A stretch of 64,000 nucleotides of DNA from Rhodobacter sp. TJ_12 (GCF_020023995.1 NZ_NRRD01000003.1:124001-188000); one strand, 5' to 3'; positions 1-9,781 are shown, counted from the stretch's first letter. Program-made: numbers and translations. Notes: a model not told the origin generated them from the letters alone.

Positions 1-567
1 GATGAAACCTATCGCGATTTCGATGCCCGCACCGGCGCGCCGCATGATCTGTTCACCGATCCCGATTGGGCCGAAACGCTGATCCACCTTTATTCCTTTT
101 CCAAGGCTTACCGGCTGACCGGGCACCGTGTGGGGGCGATTGTCGCCGCCACCGACCGGCTGGCCGAGGTGGAGAAATTTCTTGATACCGTCGCCATTTG
201 CCCCGGCCAGTTGGGCCAGATCGGCGCGCTTTGGGGTATGCGAAACCTTGCGCAATGGGTTGCGGGCGAACGCGCGGAAATCCTTGCCCGGCGCGCAGCG
301 ATTGAAACGGGCTTTGCCGGGATTGACCGCTGGCGGCTGTTGGGCGTCGGGGCTTATTTCGCCTATGTCGAACATACCTCCCCGCTGCCCGCGCCGGAAT
401 TTGCACGCCATCTGGTGCATGAGGCGGCGGTTTTGCTGCTGCCCGGCACGATGTTCATGCCCGAAGCCGACCCCGCCGGGCAGCGCCAATTGCGCATTGC
501 CTTTGCCAATATCGACACCGACGGCATCGCGGAATTGATGAGACGGCTTGCCGCCGTGCCGCTGTGA
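1..567 (+). CDS. PLP-dependent aminotransferase, class I/II (3' part only)
   Basis: This is the C-terminal 188 codons of a fold-type I aminotransferase; the start lies outside the window. The reading frame is open from base 1. The motif SFSKAYRLTGHRVG (residues about 32-45 of the visible part) carries the lysine expected to bind pyridoxal phosphate and is typical of aspartate-aminotransferase-like enzymes. The visible end has the small-domain pattern of the family, including a late PGTMFMP stretch and an Arg in QLRIAFAN that would contact the substrate carboxylate. Substrate cannot be told from this part. It ends 64 bases before the likely ppiD start and may be in the same transcript. Confidence 0.85.
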   Translation, partial: DETYRDFDARTGAPHDLFTDPDWAETLIHLYSFSKAYRLTGHRVGAIVAATDRLAEVEKFLDTVAICPGQLGQIGALWGMRNLAQWVAGERAEILARRAAIETGFAGIDRWRLLGVGAYFAYVEHTSPLPAPEFARHLVHEAAVLLLPGTMFMPEADPAGQRQLRIAFANIDTDGIAELMRRLAAVPL

Positions 568-631
568 GCCTTGCGGCCCCGCGCCCAAAGCCCTAAACAC
601 CGCCAGAAGGCCCAATAACCGGGAGGATGGG

Positions 632-2485
632 ATGTCGACGAAGCTGCGCAGCCACGGCAAAAGCGTTGTGGTGTGGATCTTGCTTGCGATGCTGATCTTC
701 GGTTTGGGCGGCTTTGGCATTTCGAACTTCTCGGGCGGGATCAAGACAATCGGCACCGTGGGCGACACTGAAATCACCGTGCAAGAGTATGCCAATGCCC
801 TGCGGCAAGAAATGAATGCCGCCACCGCGCAATTTGGCCGCCCGCTCACGATGGATGAGGCGCGCAGCTTTGGGCTGGATCGCGCGGTGCAGGGGCAGCT
901 TTTCGGGGCCGCCGCGCTGAGCGAGCAAGCCCGGCAGTTGCATCTCTCCGTCGGCGACGAAGAGGTGGGCCGCCAGATCACCGCTGCGCAGGCCTTCCAG
1001 GGCGTCGATGGTCAGTTCGACCGCACCGCCTATCGCGACATGATCCGCCGCCAAGGCTATAGCGAAGCCGCGTTCGAAGCGCGCCTGCGCGCCGATATTG
1101 CGCGCTCGATCCTGCAAGGGGCGGTGGCGGGCGGCGCGGTCGCGCCCGAGGTTCTGATCAACACCTATACCGCCTATCTGGGCGAGACCCGCGACATCGC
1201 CTTTGCCGAAATCACCGCAGACAATCTGCCTGCCCCCGTGGGCACGCCCGATGAGGCCGCGCTGCAAGCCTATTACGAGGCGCATATCGAGGATTTCACC
1301 GCCCCCGAGGCGCGCGAAATCACCTATGCATGGCTGACACCCGAAATGATGGCCGACACGGTCGAAATCGACGAGGCCACTTTGCGCGCCACCTATGAAA
1401 GCCGCATGGGCGACTATTTGCAGCCCGAGCGGCGCGACATTTCCAAGCTGGTCTTCCCGACGCTGGAAGAGGCCGAGGCAGGCATGGCGCGGATTGCGGC
1501 GGGCGAAGCGACACTGGCCGATCTGGCCGAAGAACGCGGCCTGTCGGCAAGCGACATCGCGCTGAGCGAACAAAGCGAGGCCGATATCGGCGGCGCGGCG
1601 GGCGCGGCGGTCTTTGCCGCGACCGATCTGGGCACGGTTGGCCCGTTTGACACCGATCTGGGCCCCGCGCTTTTTAGCATCGATGCGATCTATCCGGGCG
1701 AGGAAACCCGCTTTGAAGATGCGCGCGGCGATATTGCCGCCGAACTGGCCGCAGAGCGCGGGCGGCGGATGATTTCCGATCTGACCTCTGACCTTGAAGA
1801 CCGGCTGGCCTCGGGCGCGACGCTTGAAGAGATGGACCGCGAAACCGCGATGCAACTGGGCCATATTGCGCTGACGCCCGAAACGACCGAGGGGATCGCG
1901 GGCTATGAAACCTTCCGCGACGTGGCCAATGCCGTGACCGAGCGCGATTTCCCCGAACTGGCGATGCTGGCCGATGGCGGCGTCTTTGCGCTGCGCCTTG
2001 ATGGCATCACCCCGGCGACGCCAATCCCGTTTGAGACGGTGCGCGATCAAGTGGCCGAGGCTTGGGCGGCAGCGGAGCTGATGCGGCTTAAGACCGAACA
2101 GGCCGAGGCGGTGATTACCGCGCTCGAAGCGGGCACGCCGCTGGCCGATCAAGGGCTTGACGTGCGCACGGAAGATGCACTGATCCGAGGCGCCTTTGTC
2201 GAGGGCGCACCGCAAGATCTGGCCGCCACCGCCTTTGACACAGAAGAAGGCAAGGCCGCCATCGTGGCAGATGCCGACACCGTCTTTGTGGTGACGCCGC
2301 GCGCCGTGTATCCCGCTGATCTCGATAGCCCCGAAATGGAACAACTGGCCGAGACCTTCTCGACCCGGTTGGGGCAGATGATCGGCACCGATCTGATCGA
2401 TTATTACGCCGCCGCCGCCCAGACCGAGGCCGGCATCACGCTTGACAGCACTGCGCTTAATGCGGTGCAGGCACAATTCCAGTAA
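632..2485 (+). CDS. ppiD: PpiD-like periplasmic peptidyl-prolyl isomerase/chaperone (SurA N-terminal type)
   Basis: Predicted 617-residue inner-membrane-anchored periplasmic folding factor. Residues about 14-34 form one membrane segment (VVVWILLAMLIFGLGGFGI), giving an N-in anchor. A SurA_N-like helical domain follows (VGDTEITVQEYANALRQ onward), then a parvulin-like domain around residues 240-360 that looks degenerate, and a long C-terminal helical part, as in PpiD. PpiD assists outer-membrane and secreted proteins leaving the Sec channel. I chose the ATG at 632 because GGGAGG lies a few bases upstream; an earlier in-frame ATG at 548 overlaps the aminotransferase gene and has no such site. 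Only 11 bases separate it from trpE, so trpE is probably co-transcribed. Confidence 0.9.
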   Translation: MSTKLRSHGKSVVVWILLAMLIFGLGGFGISNFSGGIKTIGTVGDTEITVQEYANALRQEMNAATAQFGRPLTMDEARSFGLDRAVQGQLFGAAALSEQARQLHLSVGDEEVGRQITAAQAFQGVDGQFDRTAYRDMIRRQGYSEAAFEARLRADIARSILQGAVAGGAVAPEVLINTYTAYLGETRDIAFAEITADNLPAPVGTPDEAALQAYYEAHIEDFTAPEAREITYAWLTPEMMADTVEIDEATLRATYESRMGDYLQPERRDISKLVFPTLEEAEAGMARIAAGEATLADLAEERGLSASDIALSEQSEADIGGAAGAAVFAATDLGTVGPFDTDLGPALFSIDAIYPGEETRFEDARGDIAAELAAERGRRMISDLTSDLEDRLASGATLEEMDRETAMQLGHIALTPETTEGIAGYETFRDVANAVTERDFPELAMLADGGVFALRLDGITPATPIPFETVRDQVAEAWAAAELMRLKTEQAEAVITALEAGTPLADQGLDVRTEDALIRGAFVEGAPQDLAATAFDTEEGKAAIVADADTVFVVTPRAVYPADLDSPEMEQLAETFSTRLGQMIGTDLIDYYAAAAQTEAGITLDSTALNAVQAQFQ

Positions 2486-2496
2486 CGGAGGCCCCG

Positions 2497-4005
2497 ATGG
2501 TTGCCCTTTCTCCCAGTTACGAGATGTTCGAGGCAGCCTGGGCCGAGGGCAAGAACCAACTGGTTTATGCCCGGCTCGCCGCCGATCTGGATACGCCCGT
2601 CTCGCTGATGCTGAAGCTGGCGGATGCGCAGAAAAACTCGTTCATGCTCGAATCCGTCACCGGCGGCGAGGTGCGCGGGCGGTATTCGATGATTGGGATG
2701 AAACCCGATGTGATCTGGGAGTGCCGGGGCGAGCAGGCGCGGATCAACCGGCAAGCGCGGTTCGATGACACATTCGAAGAGCTGCCGGGCCATCCGTTTG
2801 AAAGCCTGCGCGCGCTGATTGCCGAAAGCCGGATTGAGATCCCCGAGGATCTGCCCGCAGCAGCATCGGGGCTGTTTGGCTATTTGGGCTATGACACGAT
2901 CCGTCTGGTCGAGCATCTGCCCGATGTGAACCCCGATCCGCTGGGCGTGCCCGATGCGGTGCTGATGCGGCCCTCGGTCGTGGCGGTGCTGGATGGGGTG
3001 AAGGGCGATGTGATCTTGTGCGCGCCCGCCTTTCAAGGCTCTGGCCTATCGGCGCGCGCGGCCTATGCGCAAGCGGCGGAACGGGTGATGGATGCGCTGC
3101 GCGATCTGGACCGGTCGCCCGCACAGGGGCGCGAAATGGGCGAGGCCGCGCAAGTGGGGCCGATGCGGTCGAACTTCACGCCCGAGGGCTATAAGGCCGC
3201 CGTGGAAAAGGCCAAAGACTACATCCGCGCGGGCGATATTTTCCAAGTCGTGCCCGCGCAACGCTGGGCCGCCGATTTTCCGCTGCCGCCCTTTGCGCTT
3301 TATCGCTCGCTGCGGCGCACCAACCCCTCGCCTTTCATGTTCTTTTTGAACTTTGGCGGGTTCCAGATTGTGGGTGCCAGCCCGGAAATTCTGGTGCGGC
3401 TGCGCGAAAATGAAGTGACGATCCGCCCGATCGCGGGCACCCGTCCACGGGGCGCGACGCCTGCGGAAGACAAGGCGCTGGAACGGGACCTGCTGGCCGA
3501 CAAGAAAGAACTGGCCGAGCATTTGATGCTGCTGGATCTGGGGCGCAACGATGTGGGGCGGGTGTCGCAGATCGGGACCGTGCGCCCGACCGAGAAATTC
3601 GTGATCGAGCGCTATTCCCACGTCATGCATATCGTGTCGAACGTGGTCGGCGAATTGGCCGATGGCGAAGATGCGCTGTCGGCGCTGCTGGCAGGTCTGC
3701 CGGCGGGCACCGTGTCAGGCGCGCCAAAGGTCCGCGCGATGGAAATCATTGACGAGCTAGAGCCCGAAAAGCGCGGCATCTATGGCGGCGGCGTGGGCTA
3801 TTTCGCCGCCAATGGCGAGATGGACATGTGTATCGCGCTGCGCACCGCCGTGGTGAAGGATGAAACGCTTTACATCCAAGCGGGCGGTGGTGTGGTCTAT
3901 GACAGCGACCCCGAGGCCGAATTCCAAGAAACGGTCAACAAATCCAAGGCCCTACGCCGCGCTGCGGAAGATGCGGGCCTGTTCGTGCGGCGCGGCAACA
4001 GCTAA
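2497..4005 (+). CDS. trpE: Anthranilate synthase component I
   Basis: 502-residue TrpE, which makes anthranilate from chorismate using ammonia supplied by TrpG. The MLES motif at residues 50-53 is the conserved tryptophan-binding element, so feedback inhibition by tryptophan is expected. The chorismate-binding domain shows LLDLGRNDVGRVSQIG and AGLPAGTVSGAPK, the family's catalytic signatures. Length is normal. A strong ACGGAGG ribosome site sits 8 bases before the ATG. It follows ppiD by 11 bases, leaving no room for its own leader peptide or attenuator, and is separated from trpG by an opposite-strand gene. A 10-bp-stem hairpin follows the stop. Confidence 0.97.
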   Translation: MVALSPSYEMFEAAWAEGKNQLVYARLAADLDTPVSLMLKLADAQKNSFMLESVTGGEVRGRYSMIGMKPDVIWECRGEQARINRQARFDDTFEELPGHPFESLRALIAESRIEIPEDLPAAASGLFGYLGYDTIRLVEHLPDVNPDPLGVPDAVLMRPSVVAVLDGVKGDVILCAPAFQGSGLSARAAYAQAAERVMDALRDLDRSPAQGREMGEAAQVGPMRSNFTPEGYKAAVEKAKDYIRAGDIFQVVPAQRWAADFPLPPFALYRSLRRTNPSPFMFFLNFGGFQIVGASPEILVRLRENEVTIRPIAGTRPRGATPAEDKALERDLLADKKELAEHLMLLDLGRNDVGRVSQIGTVRPTEKFVIERYSHVMHIVSNVVGELADGEDALSALLAGLPAGTVSGAPKVRAMEIIDELEPEKRGIYGGGVGYFAANGEMDMCIALRTAVVKDETLYIQAGGGVVYDSDPEAEFQETVNKSKALRRAAEDAGLFVRRGNS

Positions 4006-4011
4006 GCCTAT

Positions 4012-4036
4012 CGGCCCGGACGCTCTGTCCGGGCCG
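4012..4036. terminator. Perfect 10-bp-stem hairpin between converging genes
   Basis: CGGCCCGGAC and GTCCGGGCCG pair perfectly around a 5-base loop, 6 bases after the trpE stop and just beyond the end of the opposite-strand deacetylase gene. There is no T-run on the plus side, so it may act as a bidirectional or factor-aided terminator, or as a 3' end stabiliser. The position between convergent genes supports a transcript-end role. Confidence 0.6.
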
Positions 4037-4052
4037 CCCCCAACGGCACGGG

Positions 4053-4081
4053 GCATTTTAGGGCTAGTGCATTTTAGGGCT
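4053..4081. repeat. Tandem duplication GCATTTTAGGGCT, spacing 16
   Basis: The 13-base unit occurs at 4053-4065 and 4069-4081. The stop codon of the opposite-strand deacetylase gene (TAA, complement of 4074-4076) lies inside the inner copy. The outer copy is therefore non-coding. This looks like a small local duplication at the gene's 3' end. Confidence 0.8.
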
Positions 4082-5546
4082 GGCGCATCGCCTGCACGGT
4101 GGCTGACAGCGGCGCAAGGTTCAGCGCCGCCGCTTCCTCAAAAACCCATTCCTGAAGCCCGGCAATCGACTCAGGCCACGCCGACAGCATCACCACGACA
4201 GAGCCATCGCGGTTCGCCTCAAAGGCGGCGCGCGACAACGTGCGTGCGATCACAGGGGCCTTGTCGCGCCGCGCATCCAACACGCGCCAGATCGTCGCTT
4301 GCAGCCCCGCGTCGTCGGTCACGCCCCGGCTCATGGCCTCCATGCCCACCGCTTGGGTGACATAGACCATACCTTCTGCCGCCAGCGCCTCGCGCGCCTG
4401 CTCGGCCAGACGGCTTGCGCCTTGCAACACGGGCTTGGGCGGTTCGACCAGCGCCAAAGCCTCGGGCACCGCCGCGCGCCAAGCCGCCAGCGCGACCTCC
4501 ACATCCTTCGGCGCAGCGCCGGGCGGCAGGTCATCGGCCAAAATCCCCACCTCAAACCCCGCCGCGCGATACTCGGCAGCGGCTTCGGTCACATCGGGCG
4601 CCGCCGGGTCCAGCGCCAGCGTCAGCCAAGGCCCCAACGCCTTGATCGTGGCACGATCCAACCCGCCCGCCGCCGGACCGGGATCAACCAGCACCACGGT
4701 GAACCAAGGCTTATCGGGCGCGGCATTGAAGGCGGCAGCATATTTCTCGATCGCGGGGCGGTCCGCTTCTGCCTCCGGCGGCAGCGCTGGGGCCGGATCA
4801 GGCAATGCCTCATCGGTGGCGGGCGCGGCTTGCGGCGCGCCGCCGATCTGCGGCAACCGGTTGACCTTAGTCCCTGCTGCATCGGCGAACCCGCTGTTTG
4901 CGCCCGCCTCTAGTCCGGGGCTGATCACACGCGGCAGCCCCGGACTGACCGGCACCAGCGCGCCATCGGGCATCAGCGTGATTTCCTGCCCCGGGCCGGG
5001 CACCGCCTCGGCGGGCGGCAAATCGGGGGCCACGGCTTCGCCCGGGGGCGGCACCGGCATGGTGGGCGCCCCGCTGGGCAACCGCTCTAGCGCCACGTCG
5101 GGCGTTTGCTGCGGCACCAATGCGGTCGGGCTGTCTGTGCCGGTTTCGGGGCGCGGCGGCGGGGCCGTCACCGGATCGTCCAGCGCGGCAATCTCTGCCT
5201 CGGTCTGCGCCTCGGTCATCGGCGCGCGCGGCACCGCCTCGACCCCGGCGGGCGCGGGCGTTTCCCCCGGCAAAGTGGGCACGGCCTCGGCCCCGGGGCG
5301 GGCAAATTCAGACCCTGCGGGCAGCGGCACCCCCTCGGCCGGGCCAGAGGCGGCGGTCGCCCCTTGCCCCGGGCGTTGCGCTTGCGGCGGCGCAGGGTCT
5401 GTGGCGGGGTCGGGGTCGGTCTCGGGCACGGTCGGAAGCACCAGCCCCACCTGGGTGGGCGGCGGCAGCATCAACGATGCCGTGGCCAGCCCCAGCCCCG
5501 AAACGATCACCCCCGACGCCATTCCCGCGATTATGCCACGCGCCAT
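4074..5546 (-). CDS. Divergent polysaccharide deacetylase-like protein (YibQ/DUF610 type) with a long Pro/Ala linker
   Basis: 490-residue predicted exported protein. An N-terminal membrane or signal segment (MARGIIAGMASGVIVSGLGLATASL) is followed by roughly 260 residues very rich in Pro, Ala, Glu and Thr. The C-terminal 220 or so residues (KPWFTVVLVDPGPAAGGLDRATIKALGP onward) resemble the divergent polysaccharide deacetylase 2 family, with an alternating beta/alpha pattern. I do not see the HxxxH zinc site of true NodB deacetylases, which is normal for this divergent family; its reaction is unknown. AGGAGAGG precedes the ATG at 5546; a longer frame to 6077 would run into trpG and is rejected. 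It lies between trpE and trpG on the opposite strand. Function is likely in the cell envelope, not tryptophan synthesis. Confidence 0.75.
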   Translation of the reverse strand: MARGIIAGMASGVIVSGLGLATASLMLPPPTQVGLVLPTVPETDPDPATDPAPPQAQRPGQGATAASGPAEGVPLPAGSEFARPGAEAVPTLPGETPAPAGVEAVPRAPMTEAQTEAEIAALDDPVTAPPPRPETGTDSPTALVPQQTPDVALERLPSGAPTMPVPPPGEAVAPDLPPAEAVPGPGQEITLMPDGALVPVSPGLPRVISPGLEAGANSGFADAAGTKVNRLPQIGGAPQAAPATDEALPDPAPALPPEAEADRPAIEKYAAAFNAAPDKPWFTVVLVDPGPAAGGLDRATIKALGPWLTLALDPAAPDVTEAAAEYRAAGFEVGILADDLPPGAAPKDVEVALAAWRAAVPEALALVEPPKPVLQGASRLAEQAREALAAEGMVYVTQAVGMEAMSRGVTDDAGLQATIWRVLDARRDKAPVIARTLSRAAFEANRDGSVVVMLSAWPESIAGLQEWVFEEAAALNLAPLSATVQAMRQP

Positions 5547-5602
5547 GCTGCCTCTCCTTGCCTGTGCGCGCGCGGGCCGCGCCCCGCATATGCCTTGCGG
5601 GC

Positions 5603-5634
5603 TTGACCCGGGCCGCGCGCTCTGAACATCTATA
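5603..5634 (+). promoter_or_regulatory. Possible promoter for trpGDC-moaC-moeA
   Basis: TTGACC at 5603-5608 is a fair -35 match. A weak -10 (CATCTA or TCTATA, 5627-5634) lies 18-20 bases on. Because trpE is cut off from trpG by an opposite-strand gene, trpG needs a promoter in this gap (5547-5690). The -10 is poor, so this is a tentative call. Confidence 0.3.
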
Positions 5635-5690
5635 CCCCGACATCCGGCCCTGTTCACCCCCAGATTGCGCCGGACCAGGAAGGAATGCCC

Positions 5691-6278
5691 ATGCTGCTGC
5701 TCATCGACAACTACGACAGCTTCACCTACAACCTTGTGCATTATTTCGGCGCGCTTGGGGCCGATGTGAAGGTCGTGCGCAACGATGCGATGGATGTGCA
5801 AGCCGCCATGGGCCTTGGGGCCGAAGCGATCATCCTGTCCCCCGGCCCTTGCGATCCGGCGCAGGCGGGCATTTGCCTCCCGCTGACCTTGGCAGCGGCA
5901 GAGGCGGGCGTGCCGCTGATGGGTGTGTGTTTGGGCCATCAAACGATTGGCGAGGCCTTTGGCGGCAAGGTGGTGCGCGCGGGCGAGATTGTGCATGGCA
6001 AGATGGGCCAGATCGAACATGCGGGCAAAGGCGTGTTCCGCGACCTGCCCAGCCCCTTTGAGGCCACCCGCTACCACAGCCTGATTGTCGAACGCGACAG
6101 CCTGCCCGATTGCCTAGAGGTCACCGCCTGGCTGGACGGCGGCATGATCATGGGGCTGCGGCACAAGGAAAAGCTAATCGAGGGCGTGCAATTCCACCCG
6201 GAATCGATCGCCTCGGAACACGGCCATCAATTGCTGCGCAATTTTCTTGAAGAAGCAAAGGTGAAGGTGAGCGCATGA
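5691..6278 (+). CDS. trpG: Anthranilate synthase component II (glutamine amidotransferase)
   Basis: 195-residue class I glutamine amidotransferase that delivers ammonia to TrpE; in some bacteria it also serves p-aminobenzoate synthesis. The nucleophile lies in [15 protein letters not shown] (Cys about residue 80), and the VQFHPESI motif near the C terminus supplies the His and Glu of the triad. The N-terminal [18 protein letters not shown] is diagnostic. Two ATGs are possible (5685 and 5691); AGGAAGG is correctly spaced (7 bases) for 5691 but too close to 5685. The stop overlaps trpD by ATGA, indicating translational coupling. Confidence 0.96.
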   Translation: MLLLIDNYDSFTYNLVHYFGALGADVKVVRNDAMDVQAAMGLGAEAIILSPGPCDPAQAGICLPLTLAAAEAGVPLMGVCLGHQTIGEAFGGKVVRAGEIVHGKMGQIEHAGKGVFRDLPSPFEATRYHSLIVERDSLPDCLEVTAWLDGGMIMGLRHKEKLIEGVQFHPESIASEHGHQLLRNFLEEAKVKVSA

Positions 6279-7285
6279 GCGAGTTGAAACCCCTGATCGG
6301 CCTTGCCGCCGACCGCGCCCTGACCCGTGCCGAAGCCGAAACCGCCTTTGAGATTTTCTTTGAAGGGGCGGCTACGCCCGCGCAAATGGGCGGGCTGTTG
6401 ATGGCGTTGCGCACGCGCGGCGAAACGGTGGATGAAATCGCCGCCGCCACCTCGGTGATGCGCGCAAAGATGACCCGGGTCAGCGCACCGGAAGGCGCGA
6501 CGGATATTGTCGGCACCGGCGGCGATGGCAAAGGGACGCTGAACATTTCCACCGCGACGGCCTTTGTTGTGGCCGGCGCGGGCGTGCCGGTCGCCAAACA
6601 CGGCAACCGCAACCTGTCGTCGAAATCGGGGGCGGCGGATGCGCTGACCGCGCTGGGGCTTGATGTGATGAAGGGCCCGGCTCTGGCCGAGCAAGCGCTG
6701 AAGGATGTGGGCATCACCTTCTTGATGGCGCCGATGCACCACCCGGCGATGAAGCACATCGGCCCCGCGCGGGTCGAGCTGGGCACGCGGACCGTCTTCA
6801 ACCTGCTGGGGCCGCTGACCAACCCCGCGGGCGTAAAGCGGCAATTGACCGGCGCGTTTTCGCGCGATTGGATCCGGCCCATGGCCGAGGTGCTGAAAAC
6901 GCTGGGCTCCGAGTCCGCATGGCTGGTGCATGGCTCGGACGGCACCGATGAGCTGTCGATCTGCGGGGTGAGCTGGGTCGCGGCGCTGGTCAATGGCGAG
7001 ATCAGCGAATTTGAGGTCCACCCCGAAGACGCGGGCCTGCCCGCGCATCCGTTCGAGGCGATCATCGGCGGCGAACCGTCCGAGAACGCCGCCGCGTTCC
7101 GCGCGCTTTTGGCGGGCGAACGCAATGCCTATCGCGATGCGGTGCTGCTGAACTCTGCGGCAGCGCTCGTTGTGGCGGGCAAGGCGGGCACTCTGAAAGA
7201 GGGCGCCGGATTGGCCGCTGAAAGCATCGACAGCGGCGCAGCGGCGGGCAAATTGGATGCGCTGAAAGCGGTGCTCGGCGCATGA
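6275..7285 (+). CDS. trpD: Anthranilate phosphoribosyltransferase
   Basis: 336-residue TrpD, which joins anthranilate to phosphoribosyl pyrophosphate. The glycine-rich [15 protein letters not shown] motif (residues about 77-91) binds the pyrophosphate of PRPP, and [21 protein letters not shown] follows, both characteristic of the family. Length is as expected. It overlaps trpG and trpC by 4 bases each (ATGA), so the three genes are translated as a coupled unit. Confidence 0.97.
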   Translation: MSELKPLIGLAADRALTRAEAETAFEIFFEGAATPAQMGGLLMALRTRGETVDEIAAATSVMRAKMTRVSAPEGATDIVGTGGDGKGTLNISTATAFVVAGAGVPVAKHGNRNLSSKSGAADALTALGLDVMKGPALAEQALKDVGITFLMAPMHHPAMKHIGPARVELGTRTVFNLLGPLTNPAGVKRQLTGAFSRDWIRPMAEVLKTLGSESAWLVHGSDGTDELSICGVSWVAALVNGEISEFEVHPEDAGLPAHPFEAIIGGEPSENAAAFRALLAGERNAYRDAVLLNSAAALVVAGKAGTLKEGAGLAAESIDSGAAAGKLDALKAVLGA

Positions 7286-8076
7286 CCAACATCCTCGACC
7301 GGATCAAAGCCTATAAGCTGGAAGAAGTGGCCGAAGCGAAAGCGCGGCTGCCGATGGCCGAGGTCGAAGCCGCCGCCAAGGCCCAAGCCGCCACCCGCGG
7401 TTTTGCCGAGGCTTTGCGCACAAAAGCTGCGCAAGGCTATGGCTTGATTGCGGAAATCAAGAAAGCCTCGCCCTCCAAAGGGCTGATCCGGCCCGATTTT
7501 GACCCGCCTGCACTCGCCAAAGCCTATGAAGCGGGCGGCGCGGCGTGTTTGTCGGTTTTGACCGATACGCCCAGCTTTCAAGGCGCACCCGAATTTTTGA
7601 CCGCCGCGCGCGATGCTTGCAACCTGCCCGCTTTGCGCAAAGACTTTCTTTATGACCCCTATCAGGTGGCCGAGGCGCGCGCATGGGGCGGTGATTGCAT
7701 CTTGATCATCATGGCCTCGGTCGAGGACAGCTTGGCCGCAGAACTGGAAGACGCCGCCTTTGGTTGGGGCATGGATGTGCTGATCGAGGTGCATGACGGC
7801 GCCGAGCTTGAGCGCGCATTGAACGTGCTGAAATCGCCGCTTTTGGGGGTGAACAACCGCAACCTCAAAACCTTTGAGGTGACGCTGGATGTGACCCGCG
7901 CATTGGCGCCCACGATCTTGGCAGAAGGGCGCGAATTGGTCTGCGAAAGCGGGCTTTTCACGCCGCAAGATCTGGCCGATATGGCCAAGGTGGGTGCGCG
8001 CCGGTTCCTGATTGGTGAAAGCCTGATGCGGCAGGCCGATGTTGCCGCTGCCACGAAAGCGCTGCTGGCATGCTAA
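7282..8076 (+). CDS. trpC: Indole-3-glycerol phosphate synthase
   Basis: 264-residue TIM-barrel TrpC, closing the indole ring from CdRP. Family motifs are visible: [17 protein letters not shown] near residue 55, [11 protein letters not shown] near residue 115, [14 protein letters not shown] near residue 190, and VCESGLFT then FLIGESLM towards the end. It is the monofunctional form, not fused to TrpF. The start overlaps the trpD stop, and moaC begins 7 bases before its own stop, so it continues the packed operon. Confidence 0.97.
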   Translation: MTNILDRIKAYKLEEVAEAKARLPMAEVEAAAKAQAATRGFAEALRTKAAQGYGLIAEIKKASPSKGLIRPDFDPPALAKAYEAGGAACLSVLTDTPSFQGAPEFLTAARDACNLPALRKDFLYDPYQVAEARAWGGDCILIIMASVEDSLAAELEDAAFGWGMDVLIEVHDGAELERALNVLKSPLLGVNNRNLKTFEVTLDVTRALAPTILAEGRELVCESGLFTPQDLADMAKVGARRFLIGESLMRQADVAAATKALLAC

Positions 8077-8543
8077 GCCATTTCGACCAAGCGGGCAAAG
8101 CGCATATGGTCGATGTTTCCGGCAAACCCGTCACTGCGCGCGAAGCGGTGGCCGAGGGCTGCGTGGTGATGGCCCCAGAAACGCTTGCCCTTGTCACCGA
8201 AGGCACAGCGGAAAAGGGCGATGTTTTGGGCATTGCGCGGGTGGCAGGCATCATGGCGGCGAAAAAGACCGCCGAGATCATTCCGCTGTGTCATCCGCTG
8301 CCGATCACCAAGGTCGCGCTGGATTTGACCCCCGATGCCACCTTGCCCGGCGTGCGCATTCGCGCCACCGTCAAAACCTCGGGCCAGACCGGGGTGGAGA
8401 TGGAGGCGCTGACCGCCGTGTCGGGCGCGGCGCTGACGCTTTATGATATGCTCAAGGCGGCGGAAAAGGGGATGCAAATCGAAGGCATCCGCTTGGTGAT
8501 GAAAGACGGCGGCAAATCGGGCCGGTATGAGGCCACCCCGTGA
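8070..8543 (+). CDS. moaC: Cyclic pyranopterin monophosphate synthase accessory protein MoaC
   Basis: 157-residue MoaC, which works with MoaA on the first step of molybdenum cofactor synthesis (GTP to cyclic pyranopterin monophosphate). Conserved stretches [32 protein letters not shown] and [11 protein letters not shown] are present; the last two contain the Asp and Lys needed for catalysis. It starts inside the end of trpC and ends in the GTGA overlap with moeA. The trpC-moaC-moeA arrangement is a known alphaproteobacterial order and does not imply a shared pathway. Confidence 0.96.
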   Translation: MLSHFDQAGKAHMVDVSGKPVTAREAVAEGCVVMAPETLALVTEGTAEKGDVLGIARVAGIMAAKKTAEIIPLCHPLPITKVALDLTPDATLPGVRIRATVKTSGQTGVEMEALTAVSGAALTLYDMLKAAEKGMQIEGIRLVMKDGGKSGRYEATP

Positions 8544-9718
8544 TTTCGGTCGATGAGGCGCTCGCGCATGTCTTGGCGCTGGCCGCGCCTTTGCCCAGCG
8601 AAACCGTGCCCTTGGCCGACGCGGCGGGTCGCGTCTTGGCCGAACCTGCGATCGCGCAACTGACCCAACCGCCCTTTGATGCCGCCGCGATGGACGGCTA
8701 TTGGCTGGCTGAAAGCGATGCCACCCCCGGCGCCACGCTGACCGTGGCGGGCGAAGCGGCGGCGGGCCATGGTTTTGGCGCAGAGATCCCCCCCGGACAT
8801 ACGCTACGCATTTTCACGGGCGCCCCCTGCCCCGCGCGCCCGGGCCGGGTGATCCCGCAAGAGGATGTGACGCGCGAGGGTGACACCATCACCCTGACCA
8901 AACTGCCCAAAACCACCCACATCCGCCCGCGCGGTCAGGACTTTGCGCAAGGCAGCCCCCATTTCCCGCGCCGACGGCTAAATGCCCGCGACATCGGGCT
9001 TTTGGCGGCCATGAATGTGGCCAAGGTGGTGGTGCATCGCCGCCCCGTGGTGGCGATTATCGCCACAGGTGATGAATTGGTGGACCCCGGCGATGCCCCC
9101 GGCCCCGATCAGATCATCTGCTCGAACAATTATCTTTTGGCCGCAGAGGTGGCGCGCCACGGCGCCGAGGCGCGGATACTGCCGATTGCACGCGACACTG
9201 AGCCGAGCCTGCGCGCCGTCTTGGCGCAAGCCGAAGGCGCCGATCTGGTACTGACCTCGGGCGGGGCCTCGGTTGGGGACCATGACATTGTCGGGAAAGT
9301 GGCCGCGACGATGGGGTTGGAACGGTCGTTTTGGAAAGTGGCGATGAAGCCCGGCAAACCGCTGATGGCGGGGCGGCTGGGCGGCGCGGCGCTATTGGGC
9401 CTGCCCGGCAACCCGGTCGCGGCGGCGGTTTGCGCCGATCTGTTCCTGCGCCCGATGCTTTTGAAATTCCAAGGGCTTGCGGCCCCGCTCACGCTTGCCA
9501 AAGCGATTTTGGGCTGCGATCTGCCGCCCGAAGGCCCACGCCAGCATTACCAGCGTGCGCGCCTGACATCCGGCGAAAACCTGCCCGTGATCACCCCATT
9601 TTCCAGCCAAGATTCCGCGCTCTTGAGCATTTTGGCAGAGTCCGAGGCGCTGCTGATCCGCCCGCCCCATGACAGCGCGCGCCGCGCGGGGGAAACGGTC
9701 GCTTACCTGCCGCTTTAG
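8540..9718 (+). CDS. moeA: Molybdopterin molybdenumtransferase MoeA
   Basis: 392-residue MoeA, which inserts molybdate into adenylylated molybdopterin. The N-terminal segment has [13 protein letters not shown], the conserved family opening. The central molybdopterin-binding domain has [12 protein letters not shown] and [11 protein letters not shown], and [13 protein letters not shown] follows, all diagnostic. Start is a GTG at 8540 overlapping the moaC stop as GTGA, so translation is coupled. The gene ends about 50 bases before the lexA control region. Confidence 0.95.
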   Translation: MISVDEALAHVLALAAPLPSETVPLADAAGRVLAEPAIAQLTQPPFDAAAMDGYWLAESDATPGATLTVAGEAAAGHGFGAEIPPGHTLRIFTGAPCPARPGRVIPQEDVTREGDTITLTKLPKTTHIRPRGQDFAQGSPHFPRRRLNARDIGLLAAMNVAKVVVHRRPVVAIIATGDELVDPGDAPGPDQIICSNNYLLAAEVARHGAEARILPIARDTEPSLRAVLAQAEGADLVLTSGGASVGDHDIVGKVAATMGLERSFWKVAMKPGKPLMAGRLGGAALLGLPGNPVAAAVCADLFLRPMLLKFQGLAAPLTLAKAILGCDLPPEGPRQHYQRARLTSGENLPVITPFSSQDSALLSILAESEALLIRPPHDSARRAGETVAYLPL

Positions 9719-9752
9719 GCGTTGCCCTGCGCGCCGCCGCCCCCAAGCTTGA

Positions 9753-9781
9753 TTGACACGAAACGAGAACGGGGTTAGAAC
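9753..9781 (+). promoter_or_regulatory. lexA promoter
   Basis: TTGACA at 9753-9758 is a perfect -35. TTAGAA or TAGAAC (9775-9781) follows at 16-17 bases as the -10. The LexA box overlaps the -10, so bound LexA would block RNA polymerase. Confidence 0.7.
9767..9781 (-). promoter_or_regulatory. LexA (SOS) box upstream of lexA
   Basis: Reads GAAC GGGGTTA GAAC on the plus strand, equal to GTTC-N7-GTTC on the minus strand. This direct repeat is the established LexA site of Rhodobacter and other alphaproteobacteria. It lies 43 bases before lexA and overlaps its -10, so lexA is autorepressed. Confidence 0.9.

Noticed and set aside
593-2476. 627-codon open frame on the minus strand across ppiD
   Set aside because: It mirrors the codons of ppiD in GC-rich DNA, has no ribosome site, and its translation is low-complexity and family-less.
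2486-2496. Possible trp leader peptide or attenuator before trpE
   Set aside because: Only 11 bases separate ppiD and trpE, so there is no room. None is visible before trpG either.
4435-5625. 396-codon plus-strand frame opposite the deacetylase-like gene
   Set aside because: Its Gly/Ser/Ala-rich translation is the shadow of the Pro/Ala linker on the other strand; no start signal.
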